Positions 45,407 to 54,086 of a DNA stretch of 64,000 nucleotides are shown here, in pieces. The translations under genes and the position numbers were made by a program. The DNA comes from Prolixibacteraceae bacterium. GTDB taxonomy: Bacteria > Bacteroidota > Bacteroidia > Bacteroidales > Prolixibacteraceae. The stretch is from assembly GCA_028683385.1 (NCBI GenBank), contig JAQUIJ010000001.1:372001-436000 (forward strand), written 5' to 3'. Positions within the stretch are counted from its first letter, which is position 1; every line of letters starts with the position of its first letter. Under the pieces are notes generated by a model. The model saw only the letters and a list, made by a program, of their open reading frames with translations. It had not been told where the DNA came from and ran no database searches.

Positions 45407-47971
45407 ATGACATTTAAAAACGTGGCAGTCGAGCCCCAAACTGAAAAAAAAACGTACTCCCAGGACGAAGCCTACGAAGCCTCGCTGATCTATTTTAAGG
45501 GAGATGACCTCGCTGCAAGAGTCTGGGTAAATAAGTATGCTTTGAAAGACTCCTTCGGATATCTGTACGAAAACACTCCGGACGATATGCACAGAAGACT
45601 CGCTTCAGAAATCGCAAGAATCGAAAAGAATTACGAAAATCCGATGTCGGAAGATGAGATTTTTGCATTGCTGAAAGATTTTAAATACATCGTTCCACAG
45701 GGGGGACCGATGACTGGAATTGGAAACGATTATCAAATCGCGTCACTATCGAACTGCTTCGTTATTGGAAACGAAGGTCATTCCGATTCGTATGGTGGTA
45801 TCATGAAGGTTGACCAGGAGCAGGTTCAACTGATGAAACGTCGTGGTGGTGTTGGTCACGATCTTTCACACATTCGCCCCAAAGGATCTCCGGTTAAAAA
45901 CTCGGCTTTAACTTCAACCGGTATCGTTCCGTTCATGGAACGCTATTCAAACTCGACCCGCGAAGTAGCACAGGATGGTCGCCGTGGCGCACTCATGCTT
46001 TCAGTTTCCATTAAACATCCTGATGCCGAATCGTTCATCGATGCCAAACTGGAACAGGGAAAAGTTACAGGCGCTAACGTTTCGGTTAAAATACACGACG
46101 ATTTTATGCAGTCGGTTGAAGCTGGTGAAAAATATATGACTCAATATCCAACTGACGCCAAGATTCCGAAATACACCAAAGAAATTGATGCCGACGGCCT
46201 TTGGAAAAAGATTGTTCACAATGCATGGAAATCAGCCGAGCCAGGAATTCTTTTTTGGGATACCATCATCAGGGAATCTGTGCCTGACTGTTATGCCGAC
46301 TTGGGATACAAAACGGTTTCGACGAATCCATGCGGCGAAATTCCTCTTTGTCCTTATGATAGCTGTCGTTTGATCGCCGTAAATTTATATTCATACGTTG
46401 AAAATCCGTTTACACCACAAGCTCGCTTTAATTTTGATTTGTTCAAGAAACATGTTCAGGTGGCTCAGCGCATGATGGACGACATTATTGACCTCGAACT
46501 GGAGAAAATCAACGGAATTATTGGCAAAATCGATTCCGATCCTGAAGATCAGGAAATCAAAAATATCGAACGGTCGATGTGGCTGAAAATCCAGACCAAA
46601 GCCAAAGAAGGCCGTCGTACCGGAGTTGGTATTACTGCTGAAGGTGATATGCTAGCCGCTCTTGGCTTGCGTTACGGAAGCGACGATGCCACTGATTTCA
46701 GCGAAGAAATCCACAAAACAGTTGCATTGGAAGCCTATCGTTCATCCGTGATGATGGCCAAAGAACGTGGAGCCTTTAAAATTTACAGTGCCGATCGCGA
46801 AAAAAATAATCCGATGATTAAACGGTTGCGCGCCGCCGACGAGCAATTGTATCAGGATATGGTAAAATATGGCCGCCGGAATATTGCATTGCTAACTATT
46901 GCTCCTACCGGAACTACCAGCTTGATGACGCAAACCACTTCAGGAATTGAACCTGTATTTATGCCAGTTTACAAACGTCGCCGGAAAGTAAATCCGAATG
47001 ATAAAAATGTAAAGGTTGATTTTGTTGACGAAGTTGGTGATTCGTGGGAAGAATACGTGGTTTTCCACCACAAATTCAAAGATTGGATGACAATCAACGG
47101 ATTTGAACTGAAGAAGAATTATCCGGAAGCTGATTTGGATGCAATGATTGCTAAATCGCCTTATTACAAAGCCACATCAAACGATGTGGATTGGATGAAC
47201 AAGGTTCGGATGCAAGGGAAAATTCAGAAATGGGTCGACCATTCCATCAGCGTAACCATTAACTTACCTGCTGATGCTGATGAAGAACTGGTTGGAAGAT
47301 TATACTTCGAAGCCTGGAAGAGCGGTTGCAAGGGAGTAACTGTTTATCGCGACGGATCACGTTCAGGAGTGCTGATCTCGAATAAAAAGGAAGAGGAAGT
47401 TGAAGAAAAGTCTGACAGCATTTTTCCAACTAAACGTCCGATTGAACTGGAAGCCGACGTAGTTCGTTTCCAGAATTCGAAAGACAAATGGGTGGCTTTC
47501 ATTGGAACCATCGACGGACGTCCGTACGAGATTTTCACAGGGCTTTCTGACGATGAGGATGGAATTCTGTTGCCACGTTCTGTTGTCAACGGGAAAATCA
47601 TTAAAAACGTAAATCCTGACGGAACCAAACGCTACGATTTTCAATACACCAATAAACAAGGATACCGTACTACCATAGAAGGACTGTCGTACAAATTCAA
47701 CCCTGTATTCTGGAACTATGCCAAATTAATTTCAGGAGTTTTGCGCCACGGAATGCCAATCCACAAAGTTGTCAACACGGTTACCAGCCTGCAATTCGAC
47801 AACGACACCATCAATAGCTGGAAAGCCGGAGTTGCCCGCGCACTGAAAAAATATGTTCCGGACGGAACTGTTGCCGAAGGTGCCATTTGCGGCGAATGCG
47901 GATCGAAAAACGTAACTTACCAGGAAGGTTGTTTGATTTGTCCTGACTGCGGAACATCCAAATGCGGCTAG
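45407..47971 (+). CDS. nrdJ: Adenosylcobalamin-dependent (class II) ribonucleotide reductase
   Basis: Reduces ribonucleotides to deoxyribonucleotides using adenosylcobalamin to generate the thiyl radical; works with or without oxygen. It has 854 residues from the ATG at 45407; the frame is open to a TTG at 45317, but that extension is not protein-like. Motifs: IASLSNCFV near the N terminus, STNPCGEIPLCPYDSC (the NxCxE active site), TIAPTGTTSLM, and a C-terminal zinc-ribbon-like CGECG...CPDCG with terminal Cys pair for re-reduction. Together with meaB it implies B12 supply. It is followed by a terminator. Confidence 0.95.
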   Translation: MTFKNVAVEPQTEKKTYSQDEAYEASLIYFKGDDLAARVWVNKYALKDSFGYLYENTPDDMHRRLASEIARIEKNYENPMSEDEIFALLKDFKYIVPQGGPMTGIGNDYQIASLSNCFVIGNEGHSDSYGGIMKVDQEQVQLMKRRGGVGHDLSHIRPKGSPVKNSALTSTGIVPFMERYSNSTREVAQDGRRGALMLSVSIKHPDAESFIDAKLEQGKVTGANVSVKIHDDFMQSVEAGEKYMTQYPTDAKIPKYTKEIDADGLWKKIVHNAWKSAEPGILFWDTIIRESVPDCYADLGYKTVSTNPCGEIPLCPYDSCRLIAVNLYSYVENPFTPQARFNFDLFKKHVQVAQRMMDDIIDLELEKINGIIGKIDSDPEDQEIKNIERSMWLKIQTKAKEGRRTGVGITAEGDMLAALGLRYGSDDATDFSEEIHKTVALEAYRSSVMMAKERGAFKIYSADREKNNPMIKRLRAADEQLYQDMVKYGRRNIALLTIAPTGTTSLMTQTTSGIEPVFMPVYKRRRKVNPNDKNVKVDFVDEVGDSWEEYVVFHHKFKDWMTINGFELKKNYPEADLDAMIAKSPYYKATSNDVDWMNKVRMQGKIQKWVDHSISVTINLPADADEELVGRLYFEAWKSGCKGVTVYRDGSRSGVLISNKKEEEVEEKSDSIFPTKRPIELEADVVRFQNSKDKWVAFIGTIDGRPYEIFTGLSDDEDGILLPRSVVNGKIIKNVNPDGTKRYDFQYTNKQGYRTTIEGLSYKFNPVFWNYAKLISGVLRHGMPIHKVVNTVTSLQFDNDTINSWKAGVARALKKYVPDGTVAEGAICGECGSKNVTYQEGCLICPDCGTSKCG

Positions 47972-48055
47972 ACTGAAAGCTCTTTGAGATTTAGGCGCAA
48001 AGAAAATTTGTGTCAGTATGCAAATTGGTTAATTAGATGTAAAAACCATATTCTG

Positions 48056-48088
48056 GAGGTTGTCTTTCAAAGGCAACCTCTTTTCTTT
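48056..48088 (+). terminator. Intrinsic terminator after nrdJ
   Basis: GAGGTTGTC/GGCAACCTC stem (48056-48064 with 48072-48080, one G-U pair) followed by TTTTCTTT. Nothing else is recognisable in the remainder of 47972-48290. Confidence 0.75.
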
Positions 48089-48290
48089 AGAATCTAAAGT
48101 GTCTGGTTTTACTAATTAGGCTGCTTTAAACGATTCGAGTAATTGGGTTTTCTTAGAATACAAAACGTTCTTAGGTTACAGTATCCAGAGTGTTCGGGAA
48201 GGAAAGCTGTTCTTTTCAGAAAGTATATTGGGAATCTTCCGCCCTGTGTGTTCAAGTGTTATCTATGTTTTGAAATACAATACATTGAAA

Positions 48291-49142
48291 ATGAAACAAA
48301 ACAAAAAAATAATCGAACCTGACCAAACAGCAGTAAGAACAGCTTTATGGAGAGCTTTACACATCCAGATTGATGATAAACCATACATAATTGAAGATGA
48401 AATAGGTTTAAAATTGATAGCACCAAATGACGATTGGCAGAAACGTCCGGATATGAAATTTACGAAACGACTTCGGGCATCTATTGTTGCCCGCGCCCGT
48501 TTTATTGAGGATTTAATTATCGAGCAATGTAAAAAAGGAATTAGTCAATACGTCATTCTTGGTGCAGGCCTTGACACGTTTGCTCAGCGTAATCCAGATA
48601 TTGCCACAAAACTTCAGATATTTGAAATTGACCAACCCGGAATGCTGGAGTGGAAAAGACGACGATTAATTGAAATCGGTTTTGGCATTCCTGACTATCT
48701 ACATTTTGTATCTGTTAATTTTGAAACTTCTTCCTGGTGGAAACGATTACTAAAAGCTGGATTTGACTCTAGCATCCCTGCGGTTGTTGTATGCACGGGA
48801 GTTAGTTTATACCTGACAAAAGACGCAATTTCAGATACACTAAAACAAATTGGAACAATGGCATCGGGCTCAATATTGGCTATGACATTTTATTTGCCAA
48901 TTGAATTAATTGATGAAGAAGATAAGCCAATGCAAGAAATTGCAGAGAAAGGTGCAAGTGCATCAGGAACCCCATTTGTAAGTTTCTTTGCTCCAAATGA
49001 AGTATTGGTATTAGCAAATGAAGCAGGGTTTAAAGAAGCAAAAACAATATCAACAAAAGAGATGTTGAACTATTATTTTGCAAACAGAACCGACAATTTA
49101 TTGCCTGCAAGCGGAGAGGTATTCCTGCTGGCAAAAACGTAA
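48291..49142 (+). CDS. Class I SAM-dependent methyltransferase, LCM/PPM1 family
   Basis: A 283-residue methyltransferase of the leucine-carboxyl-methyltransferase-like group. The start at 48291 (MKQNKKIIEPDQTAVRTALW) is preferred over an upstream TTG at 48228. SAM motif I is VILGAGLDTFAQRNP, the acidic loop FEIDQPGMLEWKRRRL, and VVCTGVSLYLTKDA a later motif; SFFAPNEVLVLANEAGF closes the fold. Bacterial members often modify small molecules or natural products; the substrate is unknown. Codon choice looks more A/T-rich than in neighbouring housekeeping genes, by eye. Confidence 0.85.
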   Translation: MKQNKKIIEPDQTAVRTALWRALHIQIDDKPYIIEDEIGLKLIAPNDDWQKRPDMKFTKRLRASIVARARFIEDLIIEQCKKGISQYVILGAGLDTFAQRNPDIATKLQIFEIDQPGMLEWKRRRLIEIGFGIPDYLHFVSVNFETSSWWKRLLKAGFDSSIPAVVVCTGVSLYLTKDAISDTLKQIGTMASGSILAMTFYLPIELIDEEDKPMQEIAEKGASASGTPFVSFFAPNEVLVLANEAGFKEAKTISTKEMLNYYFANRTDNLLPASGEVFLLAKT

Positions 49143-49325
49143 ACGGTAAAATTAACTAATGGTCGTAAAAATGCCAGACAAAGTTGGTAAATGCAATGCT
49201 GCGTTTGGCAAATTGTATGCACATTTCAGAATATTCCGATTGAGATTTACTGATCAGTTTCATAAAAACCAAATAACCCGTTGGAATTAAGTGAGAATGA
49301 TTTTTAATTACTAAAAGTGCTAAAC

Positions 49326-49724
49326 ATGACAACAAATTTCAGCAAAACATTTTTCGCGCCAGAACTTTATATAAATAATGGGGTAAAAGACATTTCATTC
49401 TATAAAAATGCTTTTGGAGCAACAGAGAATTTATGTTTAACGAACGATGATGGCACTATTCACGTTGCAGAACTTTGTATTGACGGGGCTATATTTCATC
49501 TTCATGAAATAACATCTGTCAATTTCTTTTCTCCCGACAAAAACAATGGTTGCACCTGCTGCATTGGTTTATTTGTACCTGATGTCCATTCAGTAATGAA
49601 AAAAGCCATACTTGCTGGTGCCGTTGAAATAAGCCCAGTTGTTGATTATGAATACGGGTACAGACAAGGCACCATTAAAGATCCTTTTGGCCACTATTGG
49701 CAAATACAAAAGAAATTATGCTAA
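49326..49724 (+). CDS. VOC-family (glyoxalase/bleomycin-resistance-like) protein
   Basis: A 132-residue PhnB-like VOC protein. The start at 49326 (MTTNFSKTFFAPELYI) is preferred over the GTG at 49317. Two beta-alpha-beta-beta-beta halves are readable: GVKDISFYKNAFGATENL in the first and GLFVPDVHSVMKKAILAGA with the closing GTIKDPFGHYWQIQKK in the second. A metal site is likely but the reaction is unknown; options include isomerase, dioxygenase-like or ligand-binding roles. It follows the LCM-type methyltransferase in the same direction with a 183-base gap. Confidence 0.85.
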   Translation: MTTNFSKTFFAPELYINNGVKDISFYKNAFGATENLCLTNDDGTIHVAELCIDGAIFHLHEITSVNFFSPDKNNGCTCCIGLFVPDVHSVMKKAILAGAVEISPVVDYEYGYRQGTIKDPFGHYWQIQKKLC

Positions 49725-49843
49725 TACCTGATCAAAAACCACTTAAAAAATCAAACTAACAAATAAAGTTTCTTTAGTATATTGGAATCGATAACCATTG
49801 AACAAAAACTAACAAATCGAATAATTTTTTAAAACCTTAAACA

Positions 49844-50533
49844 ATGAAAATCTTGAATTTAGCTTTTACACTTTTCGCTGTATTACTTCTGTCCGCATCT
49901 GCTTCCGCTCAGGACTGGGCCAATACTTCACGTTTTAAAGATGCCAATGCAAAACTGGCATCGCCTTCATCTGATGAAAATCGGGTTGTTTTTATGGGTA
50001 ACTCCATCACCGAAGGATGGATTAACACAGATCCTGACTTTTTTGCCGGAAAATCCTATGTAAATCGCGGCATTAGCGGACAAACCACACCGCAAATGCT
50101 GGTTCGGTTCCGACCCGATGTGATTAATTTGAAGCCGACAGTTGTTGTAATTTTGGCAGGAACCAACGATATTGCAGGCAATACAGGTCCTTCAACTCTC
50201 GAAATGATCATGGATAACCTTATTTCGATGGCAGAATTAGCCAAAGCCAACCAAATAAAAGTGGTATTAAGTTCGGTTTTACCTGCTTTCGATTATCCAT
50301 GGAAACCGGGCATGGAACCTGCTCCAAAGATCGTCAAACTCAATGAAATGATAAAAACCTATGCTGAACAGAACAACATCGTTTACCTTGATTATTTTTC
50401 ATCAACAGTTGACGATCGCAACGGCCTGAAAAAAGAATTGTCTGGAGATGGAGTTCATCCTAACATGGCTGGATATAAAATAATGGAACCCCTCGTTGAA
50501 GCGGCAATTAAGAAAGCTCTCAGTAAGAAATAG
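49844..50533 (+). CDS. Exported SGNH/GDSL hydrolase
   Basis: A 229-residue exported esterase/lipase-type hydrolase, with signal peptide about 1-22 (SASASAQDW). All four SGNH blocks are visible: Ser54 in VVFMGNSITEGW, Gly in NRGISGQTTPQML, Asn in ILAGTNDIAGN, and the Asp/His pair in DGVHPNMAGYKIM. The family includes acetylxylan esterases, platelet-activating-factor acetylhydrolase-like and carbohydrate esterases; the length and motif spacing suit a single-domain enzyme. The substrate is undetermined. Confidence 0.9.
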   Translation: MKILNLAFTLFAVLLLSASASAQDWANTSRFKDANAKLASPSSDENRVVFMGNSITEGWINTDPDFFAGKSYVNRGISGQTTPQMLVRFRPDVINLKPTVVVILAGTNDIAGNTGPSTLEMIMDNLISMAELAKANQIKVVLSSVLPAFDYPWKPGMEPAPKIVKLNEMIKTYAEQNNIVYLDYFSSTVDDRNGLKKELSGDGVHPNMAGYKIMEPLVEAAIKKALSKK

Positions 50534-50570
50534 ATTGGATAGGAAATATTTGCACAAGTAATATTCTTAC

Positions 50571-50603
50571 GAGGCTGTCTCGAATGAGTTCAGCCTCTTT
50601 TGT
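50571..50603 (+). terminator. Terminator after the SGNH hydrolase gene
   Basis: GAGGCTG at 50571-50577 pairs with CAGCCTC at 50591-50597, followed by TTTTGTT. Confidence 0.65.
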
Positions 50604-50768
50604 TATAATTACACCAATCATTCAGCAGTTACATGGATAATAGTTTTACCAAACTAATCTTTTAAAAAGGATATAAATTCATCAACCATTCGCTGATAAA
50701 AACGTTAGTTAGCGTATGATTATACATAGAGATCAGAATTGAGAGAGTACTATTTAATATCCAAATCT

Positions 50769-51836
50769 ATGACAGACTCCACTTTCAAATATGAACTTTT
50801 CTTTGAATTATCGCCGGATTTACTTTGCATTGCCGGATACGATGGATATTTTAAAAAAGTAAACGCGGCGGTTTCAAAATTACTGGGCTATACGATGGAG
50901 GAATTGTATGCAAGGCCAATTAATGATTTTGTACATTGTGCCGACAAGCGCTCTACACAACAAGCTCGTCTCGAATTGGCGAAATCAAAACCCCTTTTCA
51001 ATTTTGAAAACAGATACGTAAAAAAGAGTGGCGAAATTATTTGGCTATCGTGGACCTCATTACCGGTTGAAAGTGACCAGTTAGTTTTTGCCATCGCCAA
51101 AGATATTACGCACACCAAACGACTGGAGGCTGACAGAAGCGCATTACTTACCAATCTGACAAATACGAATGAAGACCTGAAGCAACTAACATATACTACA
51201 TCACATGATTTGCGATCGCCTGTCAACAATTTACTGGCAGTGCTCGACCTGCTAGACATTTCGAAAATAAAGGATGAAGAAGCAAGAGAATTGATAACGA
51301 TTATAAAATTATCAGGAGAGTACTTAAAAGAGACACTCGATAATTATGTTGACGCCTTAAGTGAGAAACACCAGGACCTGGCAAGTATTGAGGAAGTTGA
51401 TCTGAATAAAAGCCTGAATAATGTTCTTAAATCCATTAATTCCCTGATTGAATCTTCAAAAGCGACCATTCACGTTGACTTTTCGAAGTTAGATAAAATC
51501 AAATTTAACAAGGCTTTCATGGACAGCGTATTTTTAAATCTGCTTACTAATTCAATAAAATATGCAAGACCCGACCTTTTCCCGGTTATTTCCATCCAAT
51601 CGGAAAAAGTAAATGGAAGAAATCAATTGACCTTTTCTGATAATGGACTAGGTTTTGATATGGATAAAGTGAAAGACAAGATTTTTGGATTGCATCAGAA
51701 ATTTCACAATTTTAAAGACAGCAAAGGCATTGGTCTTTATTTAGTTCACAACCACATTACGAGTTTAGCAGGCAAAATTAGCGTAGAAAGCAAAGTCAAC
51801 GAAGGAACAAAGTTTATTATGTCGTTCAAAGAATGA
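50769..51836 (+). CDS. Soluble PAS-domain sensor histidine kinase
   Basis: A 355-residue cytoplasmic kinase without TM segments. A PAS domain occupies about 8-125 (ELSPDLLCIAGYDGYFKKVN, GYTMEELYARP, PAC segment IWLSWTSLPV), then HisKA with the phospho-His in YTTSHDLRSPVNNLL, and HATPase_c (LLTNSIKYARP, FSDNGLGFDMDKV, KGIGLYLVHNHI). The start at 50769 (MTDSTFKYELFFEL) is preferred over the TTG at 50739. No response regulator is adjacent, so it is an orphan kinase whose partner lies elsewhere. Confidence 0.9.
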   Translation: MTDSTFKYELFFELSPDLLCIAGYDGYFKKVNAAVSKLLGYTMEELYARPINDFVHCADKRSTQQARLELAKSKPLFNFENRYVKKSGEIIWLSWTSLPVESDQLVFAIAKDITHTKRLEADRSALLTNLTNTNEDLKQLTYTTSHDLRSPVNNLLAVLDLLDISKIKDEEARELITIIKLSGEYLKETLDNYVDALSEKHQDLASIEEVDLNKSLNNVLKSINSLIESSKATIHVDFSKLDKIKFNKAFMDSVFLNLLTNSIKYARPDLFPVISIQSEKVNGRNQLTFSDNGLGFDMDKVKDKIFGLHQKFHNFKDSKGIGLYLVHNHITSLAGKISVESKVNEGTKFIMSFKE

Positions 51837-51965
51837 TCGCCAGGTCATTCCAATGCAAATTCAATTTTGCTATAAAAAATCTACATTCTCGTCTTACTTT
51901 TCGCTCAATTCTGCTATCTTGTTTAGGCACCATTGATTAATTGGCTGTCATAAAAACAACGAATT

Positions 51966-53246
51966 ATGATTTCAGAAAGCAGTCTTGAAAAGCTGAAAAT
52001 ATTGGCAGGAGCAGCCAAATACGACGTTTCGTGCGCATCGAGCGGAACCAAAAGGAGCAACACCAATGGAGGAATTGGAAATGCTACTGCATGGGGAATT
52101 TGCCACAGTTTTGCTGAGGATGGGCGCTGTATTTCGCTCCTGAAAATCATGCTCAGCAATTACTGCATTTACGATTGCGCCTATTGCTACAATCGAAAAA
52201 GCAACGACATTCCGCGCACTTCATTTACTCCTGACGAAATTGCCAACCTGACCATCGAATTTTACCGGCGGAATTACATCGAAGGGCTTTTCCTCAGTTC
52301 AGGAGTTTTGCGAAACCCGGATCACACCATGGAACAGATGGTTTCGGTGGTGAAAAAACTGAGAATAGAACACCGCTACAATGGTTATATCCACATGAAA
52401 ACCATTCCAGGCGCAAGTCAGCAATTGGTTACTGAAGCCGGGCGTTGGGCTGACCGGTTGAGCGTGAATATTGAAATTCCGACCGAGAACAACCTGAAAA
52501 TATTGGCTCCTGATAAGGATTTCAAAAGCGTTTTGGAACCGATGAAAATGATTTCGACAGGTATTCTGGAGTCGAAGGAGGAGCGAAAAAAATACCGAAA
52601 CGCTCCATTGTTTAGTCCTTCGGGACAAAGCACGCAACTGATCATCGGGGCTACCAACGACACCGATCACACGATCCTAAAACTTTCATCGGCGCTTTAT
52701 ACCCGAAGAGATTTGAAACGTGTTTATTATTCAGGCTACATCCCCGTGAATAGCTACGACACAAGGCTTCCAGCTTTAATTACTCCCCCACTCCGCCGCG
52801 AACACCGCTTGTACCAGGCCGATTGGCTGATGCGATTCTACGGATTCCGAAGCGATGAGATTGTAAGCACCGAAAGTCCTAACCTCGATTTGGAACTCGA
52901 CCCAAAAGTAACCTGGGCATTGCGCAACCCGCATCTGTTCCCGGTTGATGTCAACACCGCAGATCCACTGATGCTACTACGGATTCCGGGAATTGGAACC
53001 AAATCGGTTCAGTTGATTTTGATGGCTCGAAAACACAACCGGTTAAACTCATCGCACCTGAAAAAAATGGGTGTGGTCATGAAACGTGCCCAGTTTTTCA
53101 TCACCTGCAACGAGCTACGGTCACAAAACGTTCAGGATTTGAAACCAGAAATAGTTCGTCAACTTTTGCTCGACAAAAAATCGTTGGGAAGTGATGCTTC
53201 CGTTCAGTTGAAATTGTTTTACCCGATGATGCCAGCTTTGAAATAG
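51966..53246 (+). CDS. Putative DNA modification/repair radical SAM protein (TIGR03916 type)
   Basis: A 426-residue radical SAM enzyme. The [4Fe-4S] motif CxxxCxxC is Cys67, Cys71 and Cys74 (NYCIYDCAYCYN); additional cysteines in GICHSF and DGRCISL may bind a second cluster. A TIM-barrel-like middle region has GLFLSSGV and GYIHMKTIPGAS. The C terminus has a helix-hairpin-helix segment (LLRIPGIGTKSVQLILMA) suited to DNA binding. The next gene is its usual partner (TIGR03915 type). In other genomes the partner is often fused to a uracil-DNA glycosylase-like domain (recalled). The chemical reaction is not known. Confidence 0.88.
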   Translation: MISESSLEKLKILAGAAKYDVSCASSGTKRSNTNGGIGNATAWGICHSFAEDGRCISLLKIMLSNYCIYDCAYCYNRKSNDIPRTSFTPDEIANLTIEFYRRNYIEGLFLSSGVLRNPDHTMEQMVSVVKKLRIEHRYNGYIHMKTIPGASQQLVTEAGRWADRLSVNIEIPTENNLKILAPDKDFKSVLEPMKMISTGILESKEERKKYRNAPLFSPSGQSTQLIIGATNDTDHTILKLSSALYTRRDLKRVYYSGYIPVNSYDTRLPALITPPLRREHRLYQADWLMRFYGFRSDEIVSTESPNLDLELDPKVTWALRNPHLFPVDVNTADPLMLLRIPGIGTKSVQLILMARKHNRLNSSHLKKMGVVMKRAQFFITCNELRSQNVQDLKPEIVRQLLLDKKSLGSDASVQLKLFYPMMPALK

Positions 53247-53284
53247 TCTCAGTATTCAGTCACAGTTCACAGCAACTTCAATGT

Positions 53285-53308
53285 TTCAGTCCTTCAGTAA
53301 TTCAGTCC
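53285..53308. repeat. Three 8-bp direct repeats in the radical SAM intergenic gap
   Basis: TTCAGTCC, TTCAGTAA, TTCAGTCC in tandem just before the start of the downstream gene (53316), preceded by further looser CAGT copies from 53252. A simple-sequence repeat at a gene start; slippage could alter spacing to the ribosome-binding region. Confidence 0.5.
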
Positions 53309-53315
53309 GTAAAAG

Positions 53316-54086
53316 ATGAACGTCTTCTCTTTCGATAATACTTTCGAAGGCCTGCTGACTTTGGTTTTTGAATGCTACAGCCGAAAACTGTTCCCCGATG
53401 AAATCCTTTCAGGAGAAGGAAGCCAAAGCATTTTGTTTGGATCGACCACCGATATTGTGACCGATGACCGCAAAGCGGAACGGGTTTGGAATGGCATTGT
53501 TTCCCGCTCATCGGAAGACAATGCGCACCGCATTTACCGCGTGTTTCTAGCCGGATTGCCCGATACTCCTTTATTGTTGGTGAAATACATTCGTGTGATT
53601 ATTGATTCGACCAAAAATGAAGAAACTAATTTTTCGTTGCCTGTTGTGGTTGAAGTAAACAAACTTCACCAGAAAGTTTGCCGCGAAGCACAACGCATTC
53701 ACATGTTTACACGGTTCCAGAAAACGGTTGAAGGTAGCTATTACGCTTCGTATGCTCCTATGTACGATGTTCTTCCGCTGTGTATTCCACATTTCCGCGA
53801 CCGGTTTGCCGACCAGCCCTGGATTATTTACGACCTGAAACGCAATTACGGATTTCTGTACGACCTGAAAACGGTTTCGAGAGTAGTTTTTGACGACCTG
53901 AAAGTGAACTCGCAAAACGGACAGTTGCACGCTTCTCTTCAGTCCGAAGATGAAAAGCTATTTCAGCGGTTGTGGAAGCAGTATTTCAAGAGCATTTGCA
54001 TCGAAGAACGAAGAAACGACAAAGTCCACCGCCAATTTCTACCCAAACGATTCTGGAAATACCTTCCGGAGAAAGGAGTCCTCTAA
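53316..54086 (+). CDS. TIGR03915-family putative DNA repair/metabolism protein
   Basis: A 256-residue protein normally encoded beside the TIGR03916 radical SAM enzyme. Family features are the N-terminal FDNTFEGLLTLVFECYSRK, RIYRVFLAGLPDTPLLLVKY and the central VCREAQRIHMFTRFQKT followed by YASYAPMYDVLPLCIPHF. In this organism no uracil-DNA glycosylase domain is fused, as the protein ends with KRFWKYLPEKGVL. It is 69 bases downstream of the radical SAM gene, and its stop overlaps the stop of the convergent glycosyltransferase gene by four bases. Role inferred only from the pairing. Confidence 0.85.
   Translation: MNVFSFDNTFEGLLTLVFECYSRKLFPDEILSGEGSQSILFGSTTDIVTDDRKAERVWNGIVSRSSEDNAHRIYRVFLAGLPDTPLLLVKYIRVIIDSTKNEETNFSLPVVVEVNKLHQKVCREAQRIHMFTRFQKTVEGSYYASYAPMYDVLPLCIPHFRDRFADQPWIIYDLKRNYGFLYDLKTVSRVVFDDLKVNSQNGQLHASLQSEDEKLFQRLWKQYFKSICIEERRNDKVHRQFLPKRFWKYLPEKGVL

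Noticed and set aside
48100-48290. Possible gene fragment between nrdJ and the methyltransferase
   Set aside because: Only a weak TTG-started extension of the methyltransferase frame exists; no protein-like sequence or frame of useful length was seen.
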